A stretch of DNA of 64,000 bases from Lacrimispora sphenoides JCM 1415 (GTDB lineage Bacteria; Bacillota; Clostridia; Lachnospirales; Lachnospiraceae): positions 496,001 to 560,000 of the forward strand of contig NZ_LT630003.1 of NCBI RefSeq assembly GCF_900105615.1, read 5' to 3'. The position numbers were made by a program, and so were the translations under genes. Of the stretch, positions 1 to 10,200 are shown piece after piece. Position 1 is the stretch's first letter; every line of letters begins with the position of its first letter. The notes under the pieces are model-generated. The model did not search any database and was not told where the DNA came from. It worked only from the letters and a program-made list of their open reading frames with translations.

Positions 1-1
1 T

Positions 2-1459
2 CCTCTGTTGGAAGGGGAAAAGGTGAGGATCGAAAAGATTCTTTATACGGAAGCGGTTCTGGTGGATTCGGAAACGTTCCCCCAAGGCGGGCAGGACTTG
101 CGCCCTCATGTCATAAACCGTTCTTTTGCGGAACTGCTAAAAGACAGCGAAGGGGCCTGGAAATCCCGCTGGGACCAGGCCGACATAGAGATTACCCAAA
201 AAGGAAACGACAGCACCATTCAGTCCGCCCTGCGGTACAATTTATTTCAGCTTATTCAAAATTGCCCCTTTGAGGACGCGACAGTCAGCATTGGCGCAAG
301 GGGCCTGACCCATGGACGGTATAAGGGCTGCTGTTTTTGGGATACGGATATTTTCCTGCTGCCGTTTTACCTGTATACGGACCCGCAGGCCGCAAGAAAT
401 TTAATCCTGTTTCGCTTAAATACTCTGCCGGACGCAAAGAAGAACGCAAAGGCGCTGAATCTGCCGGGGGCAAGGTATCCGTGGATGTGTGCCATAGGAG
501 GAATAGAACAGTGCCAGAGCTGGGACATCGGGCGTTGTGAGATTCACATTACCGCAGACGTAGCCTATGCGGTTGATAACTACTTAAAGGTTTCAGGAGA
601 TGAAACCCTGGATAGCCAGTCAGCGCAGCTGTATGTGGAAACCGCAAGATATTGGGCCGGAAGATTTTCCTATGACCAAAGAAAGGATGTATATAACCTG
701 CTCTTTGTGAAAGGACCCGACGAATACTGCGGCGTTTCGGGAAACAACGCCTATACAGTACTTTTAGCCCGCCATAATCTCCGGCTGGCTTTGCAGGCGG
801 TCCAGAGGAAAAAAGCGGCAGCTAAGGCTTCGGAAATGAAAACATGGCGGGACATCATAGAAAAAAGCCGGATTGAGTATGATTCAGACAGGGACTTGTA
901 CATTCAGGATGATAATTTCCTCCGGCTGGAAGCATTTCCGGGGCAGAAGGCCGGGGATGGAAGCGCAGCTTACCATCAGTACGATTTTGACTGGCTCCAA
1001 AGGTATCAGGTGTTAAAGCAGGCGGATCTGGTACTGCTCATGGTACTGAAGCCAGAATTGTTTACGGACCGGGAGCAAAAAGCGATCTGGGATTTTTATG
1101 AACCGCTGACACTTCATGATTCCAGCCTAAGCTTTGGGATTCACGCATGGGCGGCGGCATATTTGGGCCTGGAGCAGAAGGCTTGTGAATATTTTGATAA
1201 AAGCCTGTTTCTGGATCTGGAAAACCGGATGAAGAATACGGGGCGGGAAGGCATTCATTTGGCTGCGGCAGGGGCCACCTGGCAGTCGGTGGTTTTTGGA
1301 TTCGCAGGTCTGGCACTGGGAACCGACGGCAAGCCGGAGTTATCTCCAAAGCTTCCAAAGGACTGGGAACGTTTATCTTTTCACTTTTATATCAAAGGAA
1401 AGCGGTACCTTGCGGTGATTGACGGAGAAGGCGGTAAGATAGAAGCGGAAGAGGATTAA
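2..1459 (+). CDS. GH65 family glycoside phosphorylase, C-terminal part (cut by window edge)
   Basis: A GH65 enzyme, most likely an inverting disaccharide phosphorylase acting on an alpha-glucoside such as nigerose, kojibiose or maltose in the cytoplasm. The frame is open from the first complete codon. Members are usually about 750 residues, so the N-terminal beta-sandwich is missing to the left. Counting from the TTG codon at 8, visible barrel motifs are FWDTD (110-114), the conserved GPDEY block (236-240), whose Glu sits where the general acid is expected, and GIHLAAAGATWQ near 415, which resembles the family's phosphate-site segment. No signal peptide can be judged. It lies 26 bp upstream of a LacI regulator and probably shares its operon. 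Next to alpha-1,3/alpha-1,6 glucan genes, an alpha-1,3-linked (nigerose-type) substrate is my preferred guess. A hydrolytic GH65 trehalase-like role cannot be excluded. Confidence 0.85.
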   Translation, partial: PLLEGEKVRIEKILYTEAVLVDSETFPQGGQDLRPHVINRSFAELLKDSEGAWKSRWDQADIEITQKGNDSTIQSALRYNLFQLIQNCPFEDATVSIGARGLTHGRYKGCCFWDTDIFLLPFYLYTDPQAARNLILFRLNTLPDAKKNAKALNLPGARYPWMCAIGGIEQCQSWDIGRCEIHITADVAYAVDNYLKVSGDETLDSQSAQLYVETARYWAGRFSYDQRKDVYNLLFVKGPDEYCGVSGNNAYTVLLARHNLRLALQAVQRKKAAAKASEMKTWRDIIEKSRIEYDSDRDLYIQDDNFLRLEAFPGQKAGDGSAAYHQYDFDWLQRYQVLKQADLVLLMVLKPELFTDREQKAIWDFYEPLTLHDSSLSFGIHAWAAAYLGLEQKACEYFDKSLFLDLENRMKNTGREGIHLAAAGATWQSVVFGFAGLALGTDGKPELSPKLPKDWERLSFHFYIKGKRYLAVIDGEGGKIEAEED

Positions 1460-1485
1460 AAAATAATAAGAAGGAAGGTGATTTT

Positions 1486-2490
1486 ATGAAGCGGCCTGGT
1501 TTAAAGGATGTGGCAGAAAAGGCGGGGGTTTCCATAGCCACGGTGTCTTATGTGATCAATAATACGCCCTCGCAAAGCTTAAGTCCTGAAACAATTAAGC
1601 GGGTGAATGATGCCATAAAGGAACTGGGATACATCCCCAATCTGGCAGCCCGCACCCTGGTAAACAACAAAAGCAATTTATTAGGGGTGCTGATTCCCCA
1701 GACGGAATCAGGAAAAGAATTAATGTTCTCCAATCCCTTTTACGGCGATTTCATGTCGGCGGCAGAGTATACAGCCCGCAAAAGCGGTTATCACATCATG
1801 ATTTCCGGAGCCGATTCCGGCCAGACTTATGCGGAAGTGGCAAGGACCCGGGGACTGGATGGAGTGATCGTGGTGGGGATGAATGACGACGAGGAATGCC
1901 GTCAGTTAAAAACCTTGAACATTCCAGTGGTATTGGTGGACAGTTACTGCGAAGCTGCCGGCTTTCACAGGGTCAGCGTGGATGATATGCAGGGCGGGTA
2001 CATGGCGACGAAGTACCTGTTGGAAAAGGGACTTAGAAAGATTGCCCATGTGACAGGGCATGTCAATGACAGGGGCGTGAATTTCCTGCGCCATAAGGGG
2101 TATGAAAAGGCACTGGGAGAGTACGGATTGAATCCGGAGAAATCCTTGTTATTGTCGGGGGAAGTGTCCTTTGAATACGGCTGTGAAATGGGTGAATATC
2201 TGGCTGGGATGGCCGAACGGCCCGACGGGGTGTTTGTTTCCGCAGACATTCTGGCGGTGGGCTTATGTATGGGACTGCGCGGGAGGGGCGTTAAGGTTCC
2301 AAAGGACATTTCCGTCATAGGTTTTGACGATTCGCTGCTTTCCAAAACCTGTGATCCGCCCCTTACCACCATACATCAGGATGTAGCGGCAAAGGGTACG
2401 GAAGCGGTGAAACTTCTGATAAATGAGAACCACACACTACAGAACAAGGTATTTCCATTAACTTTGGTAGAAAGGGGATCAGTGCGCTGA
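1486..2490 (+). CDS. LacI family transcriptional regulator of the alpha-glucan locus
   Basis: Sugar-responsive DNA-binding repressor of the LacI/GalR family, 334 residues, the usual length. The N-terminus carries the helix-turn-helix LKDVAEKAGVSIATVSYVIN (residues 5-24) followed by the hinge-helix segment with NLAARTLVNNKSN. The rest is a periplasmic-binding-protein-like effector domain ending in the typical GFDDSLLSKTCDPPLTTIHQD block. The ATG at 1486 follows AAGGAAGGTGA at good distance. It sits between the GH65 gene and the ABC importer, so it presumably senses an imported alpha-gluco-oligosaccharide and controls this locus. A hairpin overlaps its stop codon (2472-2497). The effector is not readable from sequence. 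Confidence 0.93.
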   Translation: MKRPGLKDVAEKAGVSIATVSYVINNTPSQSLSPETIKRVNDAIKELGYIPNLAARTLVNNKSNLLGVLIPQTESGKELMFSNPFYGDFMSAAEYTARKSGYHIMISGADSGQTYAEVARTRGLDGVIVVGMNDDEECRQLKTLNIPVVLVDSYCEAAGFHRVSVDDMQGGYMATKYLLEKGLRKIAHVTGHVNDRGVNFLRHKGYEKALGEYGLNPEKSLLLSGEVSFEYGCEMGEYLAGMAERPDGVFVSADILAVGLCMGLRGRGVKVPKDISVIGFDDSLLSKTCDPPLTTIHQDVAAKGTEAVKLLINENHTLQNKVFPLTLVERGSVR

Positions 2491-2497
2491 TCCTTTT
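2472..2497 (+). terminator. Hairpin with T-run overlapping the lacI stop codon
   Basis: GGATCAG (2476-2482) pairs perfectly with CTGATCC (2487-2493) around a TGCG loop; flanking A and T runs extend the stem, and TTTT follows. It spans the regulator's stop codon and lies 48 bp before the binding-protein gene. It could be a weak terminator that separates regulator and transporter expression, or an mRNA-stabilising hairpin. Confidence 0.5.
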
Positions 2498-2545
2498 ACG
2501 AAAACAAAGCAACATCCATTCTTTCTATTAAGGAGACAGTTTATT

Positions 2546-3817
2546 ATGATGAAGTTAGCAAAAAAATGTAGATGGGCCGCAAGTGCAATGGTATGTACCG
2601 CAGTTTTACTTTCAGGCTGCAGTTCCAAAACTGCTGAAAAACCTGGAGCAGGAGAGGCGGTCACAATCCGCCTGGACCAGTTTTCAGGCAGCGGTGCATC
2701 TGAGGGGGCACTGAAAGAAATGATAGCAAAATTCAACGAGCAGTATCCAGGCATCAAGGTAGAACTGCAAAGCTTTGGTTATGACGATTATTTTACTCAG
2801 TTGCAGTCTAAAATCGTCGGCGGCAGCGCGGCAGACGTATTTGAATTGAATTTTGAGAATTTTGTAGCCTATGCGTCGGAAGATGTACTTTTGGACATCG
2901 GGGCTCTGATGGGGGATACTTCAGGCTTTAACCAGACGGCTTTGGAAGCCTTTCAGTACGGGGGAAAACAATTTGGAATTCCCAATTCCTTTTCTAACGT
3001 GGTGCTTGTATACAACAAAGATTTATTTGACAAGGCAGGAGCCGCCTATCCCACCGACGACTGGACCTGGACGGAAATGTTAGAAGCTGCAAAGAAAATC
3101 CGCTCCCTTTCCGGGGACACCTACGGCTTATACCGCCCCGTAAGTTTCCATGAATTTTACAAAGGAGTAAAGCAGAACGGCGGAAGCTTATTAAGCGGGG
3201 ATGGTGGGAAGTTTACGGTTAATTTACCGCAGAATGTGGAAACCCTGGAAATCATGTCCGGTTGGGTGACTGACAGCAATGTTATGCCTTCAGATGCACA
3301 GATGGGCGGCATGGGCGACTGGGATTTGTTTAAATCCGGACGCCTTGGCATGATTATAACCGGAATCTGGGCCTTCAGCGACTTTACAGACAACTGCGAT
3401 TTTGCCTGGGATGTGGCGGTGGAGCCGGGAAATACCGCGAAAGCCACTCATTTCTTCTCAAATGCCTACGTGGTTAACAAAGAAACCGCCAATCCTGAAG
3501 CCGCCGCTGCTCTGGCCGCCTTCCTGGCAGGAAGCAGGGAAGCCGCACAAATCCGAGTGGATTCAAGCTGGGAACTTCCGCCAGTTATCTATCAGGACGT
3601 ACTTGATTCCTATCTAAAGGTAACCCCGCCGGAGAACCGGGAAGCTGTATTTAAATCTCTGGATTATCTTGTAACACCGCCGGTGGTGAAACAGCAGTCT
3701 GAAATGCAGGAGATCATCACCAAGCACTTAAACAACGCCATTTCCGGGAACGTTACCGCTAAAGATGCTCTTGATGACTGTCAGGCGGAACTGGAACAGA
3801 AAATCAAATTAAACTGA
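2546..3817 (+). CDS. Sugar ABC transporter substrate-binding lipoprotein
   Basis: Extracellular solute-binding protein of the carbohydrate type (cluster B, CUT1 system), 423 residues. A basic N-terminus, a hydrophobic stretch and the lipobox LLSGC place the lipidated cysteine at residue 25, so the protein is anchored on the outer face of the membrane. The mature part begins with VTIRLDQFSGSG and has the usual two-lobed pattern rich in aromatic residues (DDWTWTEML, GIWAFSDF). AAGGAGA precedes ATGATG, so the start could be 2546 or 2549. Two permease genes follow directly. Given the flanking GH31 transferases, the ligand is probably cycloalternan or a linear alpha-1,3/1,6-gluco-oligosaccharide; this is inference from context. 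Confidence 0.92.
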   Translation: MMKLAKKCRWAASAMVCTAVLLSGCSSKTAEKPGAGEAVTIRLDQFSGSGASEGALKEMIAKFNEQYPGIKVELQSFGYDDYFTQLQSKIVGGSAADVFELNFENFVAYASEDVLLDIGALMGDTSGFNQTALEAFQYGGKQFGIPNSFSNVVLVYNKDLFDKAGAAYPTDDWTWTEMLEAAKKIRSLSGDTYGLYRPVSFHEFYKGVKQNGGSLLSGDGGKFTVNLPQNVETLEIMSGWVTDSNVMPSDAQMGGMGDWDLFKSGRLGMIITGIWAFSDFTDNCDFAWDVAVEPGNTAKATHFFSNAYVVNKETANPEAAAALAAFLAGSREAAQIRVDSSWELPPVIYQDVLDSYLKVTPPENREAVFKSLDYLVTPPVVKQQSEMQEIITKHLNNAISGNVTAKDALDDCQAELEQKIKLN

Positions 3818-3847
3818 CATTATCGAGCCTGACAGGAGGGAACTGCT

Positions 3848-4765
3848 ATGTATAAAAAACAGGGGGTAAGAGCCTTTATCTTTCTTTTGCCAAGTATGGC
3901 CGGACTTGTGTTATTTAATTTGATTCCTATTTTTGCCTCGCTGCTGCTCAGCCTCACCGATTGGTCGGGGTTAAGCAGAGTAAGGCTGTTCCACGGTTTT
4001 TTTCAATTTGTCGGCGACAAGTTCGTGGGGTTTTCCAATTACTCCCAACTTATCAAAGATCCTGAGTTTTGGGTGGTTTTGGGGCATAATGCCTATTTTA
4101 TTCTGCTGTACCTTCCACTGGTCCTGCTGTTTTCCTTAATGGTTGCCCTGATCATTCAGAGGAAGAGCCGCATGGCCTCTGTCTACCGGATGCTTTACTA
4201 CATACCGGTACTGACCAGCTGGGTGGCTGGAGCCTTGATCTGGAAATGGATGTTAAGTCCGGAATACGGGCCGATTAACAATGCCTTATCTGCCATAGGG
4301 ATCAAAGGGCCTTTATGGCTCCAAAGCGAGAGTTGGGCAATGCCCTCCATCGTCCTCGCCAGCGTGTGGAAGGATATGGGTTTTTATGGAATGATACTCC
4401 TTAGCGGCCTTTTGGCCATAAATCCGGAGTACTACGAGGCTGCCGAGATTGACGGGGCGGGTTATTTTCAAAAGTTTAAAAGCATCACTCTGCCCCTGCT
4501 GTCACCGATTTTGTTCTATGTCATTATGTTGTCCCTGATCAATGCCTTTCAGCTTTTTCCGCAGATCATGGTCATGACCAAGAACGGCGACGCAGGACCC
4601 AACGGGGCCACCATGGTCATGGTGGAGCGGATTTACAAATACGCCTTTAAATTTGGCCGTATGGGCTATGCGGCGGCCTGGTCCTGGGTGTTGTTTATCA
4701 TTATTTTTGGCTTTACCGTACTGCAAAACGTGCTGCAAAGAAAGTGGGTGTACTATGAGTCGTAA
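3848..4765 (+). CDS. Sugar ABC transporter permease (MalF-like)
   Basis: Inner-membrane permease of a CUT1 importer, 305 residues with about six hydrophobic segments. The cytoplasmic EAA loop EAAEIDGAGYFQKFKSI, which docks the ATPase, is near residue 200. It follows the binding protein by 30 bp with an AGGAGGG ribosome site, and its last 11 bp overlap the next permease. No ATPase gene is present in this locus, so a shared MsmX/UgpC-type ATPase encoded elsewhere is expected, as is common in Firmicutes CUT1 systems. Confidence 0.93.
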   Translation: MYKKQGVRAFIFLLPSMAGLVLFNLIPIFASLLLSLTDWSGLSRVRLFHGFFQFVGDKFVGFSNYSQLIKDPEFWVVLGHNAYFILLYLPLVLLFSLMVALIIQRKSRMASVYRMLYYIPVLTSWVAGALIWKWMLSPEYGPINNALSAIGIKGPLWLQSESWAMPSIVLASVWKDMGFYGMILLSGLLAINPEYYEAAEIDGAGYFQKFKSITLPLLSPILFYVIMLSLINAFQLFPQIMVMTKNGDAGPNGATMVMVERIYKYAFKFGRMGYAAAWSWVLFIIIFGFTVLQNVLQRKWVYYES

Positions 4766-5579
4766 AGCGGCATCCGGAGTTTTATACCATTTGACGGCTG
4801 TTTTGCTATCGGTCGTAACCTTGCTTCCGTTTTTCTGGATGCTGTCCACTTCTTTTAAGAACTACGGTGCAATCATGGCCCTGCCCATACAGTGGATACC
4901 CAAAAACCCGACCCTTAAGAATTTCTCGGATTTGTTCAGCAAAGAGGGAATGACCGTTTCTATGTTTAATTCCCTTGTGGTCTCCATCAGTTCCGTAGCC
5001 GTGACGATCATCAGTTCCGCCATGGCCGCCTTTGCCTTTGCGAAACTGGATTTTAAGGGGAAGAACACCATTTTTCTTGTTTACCTGGCAACCATGATGA
5101 TCCCTTCCCAGGTGCTGTTCATCCCCCTTTACTTACTTATGGGAGAGCTGAAACTGGTGGATAGTCTGGGAGCTTTGGTACTGCCCAGTATATTCAAGGT
5201 GTTTGCAGTGTTTATGCTGCGCCAGCGCATGATGACGATTCCTAATGTCTATATGGAAGCGCCCGCGATTGACGGCGCGGGAATTTTTACTGTCTTTATA
5301 CGGATCATATGTCCCATGTGCAAGTCCAGCCTTGCCACTCTGGCAATTATCTGCTTTATGGACGCATGGAATGACTACTTACTGCCATTGGTCATGCTGA
5401 CTACAAAGACAAAGTTTACCCTGCCCATTATTCTAAGTTCCTTAAACGGGCAGTACAAAAGCGAATACAACTTACTTATGGCGGGAGCATTGGTCTCCAT
5501 GCTGCCGATTCTGGCGGTATATGCTATGGCGCAGAAGTATTTTGCAGCAGGATTACAGGTAGGAGGTGTGAAAGGATGA
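4755..5579 (+). CDS. Sugar ABC transporter permease (MalG-like)
   Basis: Second permease of the importer, 274 residues, about six transmembrane segments with the EAA-type loop MEAPAIDGAG. The frame is open further upstream, but I place the start at the ATG at 4755 (MSRKAASGV): the preceding permease ends at 4765, so the two overlap by 11 bp, which is typical of coupled translation, and upstream codons would give a very unlikely cysteine-rich N-terminus. The C-terminal FAAGLQVGGVKG is a family hallmark. Its TGA overlaps the ATG of the following GH31 gene. Confidence 0.93.
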   Translation: MSRKAASGVLYHLTAVLLSVVTLLPFFWMLSTSFKNYGAIMALPIQWIPKNPTLKNFSDLFSKEGMTVSMFNSLVVSISSVAVTIISSAMAAFAFAKLDFKGKNTIFLVYLATMMIPSQVLFIPLYLLMGELKLVDSLGALVLPSIFKVFAVFMLRQRMMTIPNVYMEAPAIDGAGIFTVFIRIICPMCKSSLATLAIICFMDAWNDYLLPLVMLTTKTKFTLPIILSSLNGQYKSEYNLLMAGALVSMLPILAVYAMAQKYFAAGLQVGGVKG

Positions 5580-7186
5580 AATGTTTGCTTGCTGGTCAGG
5601 CCGTTTACGGATTTGGAGAACGGTTTGACGCATTGAATCAGGAGGGGCTTGTCCGTGAAAATCATGTATACGAAACCTTTACCAATCAGGGGGCTTCCAC
5701 CTATTTGCCCATTCCCTTTGCATTGACAGACGGGGGAGGGGGTCTTTATGTGGACACAATGGAGAAGTTTACCATATTCACGGAAAAAACCGCTGACGGG
5801 ATCGTCTTTACGCTTCCGGACCAATATGATGTGCGGACATTTACGGGAAAGCCCTTGGAGGTTCTTAAAGAGTTTACGGCACTTACGGGGCGGCCCAGAG
5901 TGCCGCCGGACTGGGCTTTTGGCCTTTGGATGTCCGCCAACCGCTGGGATAGGCAGGAGGTGATAGAAGAAGTGGTGGAGGAAGCCGTCAGGCAGGGGAT
6001 GAAACCTTCTGTGGTGGTAATCGAAGCCTGGAGCGATGAAGCCACCTTTTACCGCTTTGACAAAGAACGTTTTCCCGATCCGGAAGGGATGATCCGGGAC
6101 CTTCACGAAAAGGGAATCCGTCTGATTCTATGGCAGATTCCGGTTTTGAAAAAGCTGGAGCCTTGGCGCACTTGCCCGGAACACGAGGCAGACTGTGCCG
6201 AAGCGGTCCAAAAGGGCTTTGTCGTTACCAATGCCGACGGATCTCCCTATCTGATTCCGGAAGGGCGCTGGTTCGGCGGTTCCATGATACCGGATTTCAC
6301 CAATCCGGCGGCCTGTGACTGGTGGTTTGGGAAACGGCAATATCTGCTTGATATGGGAGTGGACGGCTTTAAGACCGACGGCGGGGAGTTTGTATACGAC
6401 GACGGCGCCCGCTTTTTTGACGGTCGGACCGGTGCCCAAATGAAAAATGGTTATGCCATGGTTTATACCAGAGCCTATACGGACTTTATAAAAGATGACC
6501 GTATGCTTTTTTCCAGGGCCGGATATACGGGAGCTCAGACCACGCCTATGCACTGGGCCGGGGATCAGCAGTCCACTTGGGAAGAACTGCGCCATGTGGT
6601 GACGGCGGGTTTAAACGCCGGATTGTCAGGTCTGCCCTTCTGGGGCTTTGACCTGGCGGGCTTTGCGGGAAAAATGCCTTCCGCCGAATTGTATCTGCGA
6701 TCCTTCTGCCTAGCCTGCTTTGCACCGGTCATGCAGTGGCACTCGGAACCGGCTTCCGGCCAGTTTTCTGAGCTTCTGGCGGCTTCAGAAGAAGAAATCA
6801 ACGACAGAAGTCCATGGAATATGGCTAAGGTGACAGGCAGGCAGGAAATCATTGACATTTGCCGGAAATTTACAAAAGAAAGGGAGAGGCTGCTGCCTTA
6901 TATTCTTAAGGAAGCAGGCGTAAGTGCAGACACGGGCCGCCCCCTGATGGCCGCATTGGTGATTGACTGGCCGGAGGATAAGGAAGCTTGCGCAGTGGAC
7001 GACGAGTATATGTTCGGTTCGCAGCTTTTAGTGGCTCCGGTTTTAGAGGAAGGAGTGGTAGGACGGCAGGTATATCTGCCAAAAGGAAATTGGAACGATT
7101 ATTGGACAGGAGAACAAACTACGGGTCCATGCCGTTTGTACAAAGAATGCCGGGCGGGAGAACTATTGGTCTGGCGTTTGAACTAG
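5576..7186 (+). CDS. Short cytoplasmic GH31 glycosidase, candidate cycloalternan-degrading enzyme
   Basis: Family GH31 alpha-glycosidase, 536 residues, no signal peptide, so it acts on imported sugar. The retaining nucleophile is Asp268 in KTDGGE and the acid/base is Asp330 in WAGDQ. Sequence blocks closely parallel the secreted 1079-residue enzyme at 7246 (YGFGE, FGLWMSAN, LPFWGFDLAGF against IPFWSWDLAGF). The protein starts almost directly at the YGFGE segment, so most of the usual GH31 N-terminal beta-sandwich is absent; the start is fixed by the ATGA overlap with the permease. Intracellular GH31 enzymes that open cycloalternan to isomaltose are known from Listeria and Trueperella (from memory). 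That is my best assignment. An alpha-xylosidase or plain alpha-glucosidase is the alternative. Confidence 0.85.
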   Translation: MKCLLAGQAVYGFGERFDALNQEGLVRENHVYETFTNQGASTYLPIPFALTDGGGGLYVDTMEKFTIFTEKTADGIVFTLPDQYDVRTFTGKPLEVLKEFTALTGRPRVPPDWAFGLWMSANRWDRQEVIEEVVEEAVRQGMKPSVVVIEAWSDEATFYRFDKERFPDPEGMIRDLHEKGIRLILWQIPVLKKLEPWRTCPEHEADCAEAVQKGFVVTNADGSPYLIPEGRWFGGSMIPDFTNPAACDWWFGKRQYLLDMGVDGFKTDGGEFVYDDGARFFDGRTGAQMKNGYAMVYTRAYTDFIKDDRMLFSRAGYTGAQTTPMHWAGDQQSTWEELRHVVTAGLNAGLSGLPFWGFDLAGFAGKMPSAELYLRSFCLACFAPVMQWHSEPASGQFSELLAASEEEINDRSPWNMAKVTGRQEIIDICRKFTKERERLLPYILKEAGVSADTGRPLMAALVIDWPEDKEACAVDDEYMFGSQLLVAPVLEEGVVGRQVYLPKGNWNDYWTGEQTTGPCRLYKECRAGELLVWRLN

Positions 7187-7245
7187 TTTAACAAAAAGAA
7201 ACCATTTCACAAGGAAATAATACTTATGAAAAATGGAGGGGACAT

Positions 7246-10200
7246 ATGAGAAAGAAGCTAATGGCCATTTTACTGAGCATATGCTGTATTTTGCTCAACG
7301 TTTCACCAGCCTTTGCGCTTGAAGGAACGTGGCACAATCCTTATGGATTAAATGATATTTATGAAATAGAACCTACCGAGCGTTCACCCAGGAATCCAAT
7401 AGCAGGCCAGTCCGTGCGGATACACAGCACCACCTGGCCTGTGGAATCCGGCCAGACGGTTTGGATTTCCTACACCGTAAACGGTGTCAGAAAGGCGGAC
7501 GTAGGCGCAGGCTGGTCCTATAACAGCGGGAACAATTCTTATTGGGAGGCGGATTTGGGCTCCTTTGCAAAAGGAGATACAGTGGAGTATACGGTCCACG
7601 GGGACGTAAATGGCACGAACGCCAAATCCATCGGTCCCTTTACCTTTCACGTGACCGACTGGGAAAAAGTGAAATCCGTATCTTTAAATTCCTATAACAA
7701 CGGAACCGTCCTTTTTGACGTGACGGCAGATACGGGGAATTTCTCCCCTAAGCTGGCTCTTAGCTTTACGGACGAGGAGACGGTGCGTTTCCAGCTTTCC
7801 CCAAAGGGAAACGGAAAATTTGCTACCGGTATTTCCGGTTACACCGTGACAGATAATGCCCAAAAGGTGGAGATAGATACCGGAAAACTGCGGGTTACCG
7901 TTACAAAGAACCCATACGCCTTAGAGGTGTTCAGTTACGAACACAACAGGGTTTTGACTTCTAACGGCGGAATGGGCAAAGAGATGTCCTGGCTGACCGA
8001 CGGAAAGGACGTGATCGGGCAGTTCCGGGACGGATACTTCTCCCCTTTCGATGAGCGGTTCTATGGTTTCGGAGAGCACTATGACGGTGCGGAGAAACGG
8101 GGAGAGGTGGTTGAAACCTACATTTATAATCAATATCAGAACCAGGGCAGTAAAACCTATTTGTCGGTTCCCTTTTTCGTTACCAGCAAAGGCTACGGAA
8201 TTTACTTAAATACCACCTGTTACTCCAGGTTCGATATGGCAGCAGCCGATGGGGACCGGTATGTGTTTGAAGCTGACACGGAACATGTGGATTCGCCCCT
8301 TTTGGATTACTATCTGATCAGCGCAAGTACGGCTGCGAAAGTGGTGGGAAAATACAACACAATTTCCGGATTGCCCCAGGAACTTCCCAAATGGGCCTTC
8401 GGTTTGTGGATGTCAGCCAATGAATGGGATACCCAGTCAGAAGCGCTGGAAGCCATGAACCAGTCTAAGAACAACGACATTCCGGCTACGGTTTTAGTGC
8501 TGGAACAGTGGAGCGACGAAAACACATTCTACGTCTGGAATGAAGCTACCTATACGCCGATTCAAGGCTCGGCTGCTTTCCGCAATTCGGATTTTACCTA
8601 TGGCTCTAAATGGCCCAATCCAAAGGCGATGACAGACACTCTTCATGAAAATGGCATGAAACTGGTGCTGTGGCAGATACCCGTATTAAAATACACGCCT
8701 TACTCCTATGCGCAAAAGGACAATGACGAGGCCTATATGCTCCAGAAGGGATACGCCGTTTCCGACGGGCATGGAGGGCCCTACCGCATACCCGAATCAG
8801 GATGGTTCGGAAACAGTCTGCTTTTGGATTTCACCAATCCTGAGGCAGTCGATTGGTGGATGAATAAGCGCTCCTATCTTTTTGACGACATAAAGATAGA
8901 CGGCGTAAAAACAGACGGCGGGGAAATGGTCTGGCGTAAGGATACTTCCTTCCATGACGGCAGTACCGACCTTTCCATGCGAAATGCATATCCCAACGCC
9001 TACATAAAGGGATATAACGACTTTGTGAAGAAAAAGACAGGGGAAGGAATTACCTTCAGCCGGTCGGGAACCGCAGGCGTTCAGTCCTCCGGAGCCTTTT
9101 GGGCAGGAGATCAGACCTCCAGCTTTTCCGCTTTCCGGGACGCTTTGAGTGCCGGTTTGAGTGCCGGAATTTCAGGGATCCCTTTCTGGAGCTGGGATTT
9201 GGCCGGGTTTACGGGGAACTTCCCTTCGGCTGAGCTCTATAAGCGCAGTACCCAGATGGCTGCTTTTGCCCCGGTTATGCAGTTCCACTCCGAGAAGGCC
9301 AACCCCTCTCCCAGTGAGGAACGCTCCCCCTGGAACGTTCAGAGCCGCACAGGTGACAGCAGTATCGTTCCCATGTTCCGCAAATACATCAACACCCGTA
9401 TGAACCTGCTTCCCTATATTTTCAGCGAGGCGCAAAACAGTGCAAAGGGCGGAACACCCATGATGAGGGCCATGTTCTTAGACAATCCGGAAGATGCCAA
9501 TACCTATGACCTGGAAGAACAGTATATGTTCGGGCGCAGTCTTTTGGTGGCGCCTGTGGTCCAGGAGGGACAGACAGTAAAGAGCGTTTACTTACCCGAA
9601 GGGGAATGGATCGATTTCTGGCACAACGCCCTGACCGCGGGCGGCATGAAGAAAGACTATTATGCGGATGTGAACTCGATCCCCGTTTACGTGAAATCCG
9701 GCAGTATTCTGCCCCTTAATTTAAATAAAAACTATGAGATCGGCGGTTCCATCGGCAATGATGTGGAGAATTACGAAAACCTTACGTTCCGTATCTATCC
9801 GGAAGGGGAAAGTACCTATACCTTGTCCCATAGTGACCGGAGTACCATGACGGTCCGGGCTACCGAGAATTTTGCGGCTGGTACTGTAACTGTTCATCTG
9901 CCTTCCTGCCAGATTCCAATCACCACGCAAGTCTTTGGAACCAGACCCGGCAGTGTAAATGCAGACGGTCAAACATTACAGGAAGTGAAAACTCTGGATG
10001 ACTTAATAAAGGCGCAGAGTGCGTACTACTACAACGAAAATGAAAAGCTTACCTATATCAAAACACCGTCCGGTCCGGCTAAGAAGATCGAATTAAACGA
10101 CGTAAACAAAGCGCCTTATGAAGCCGAACACGCATCCCTGCATCAGGTTTCCACCAACACGGATTACAGCGGCTATTATGGGGAAGGCTTTGTGGATCAG

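Noticed and set aside
5375..6106. A 243-codon minus-strand frame across the permease/GH31 boundary
   Set aside because: It lies antisense to two well-supported genes, has a proline/histidine-rich composition of the shadow type and no ribosome site.
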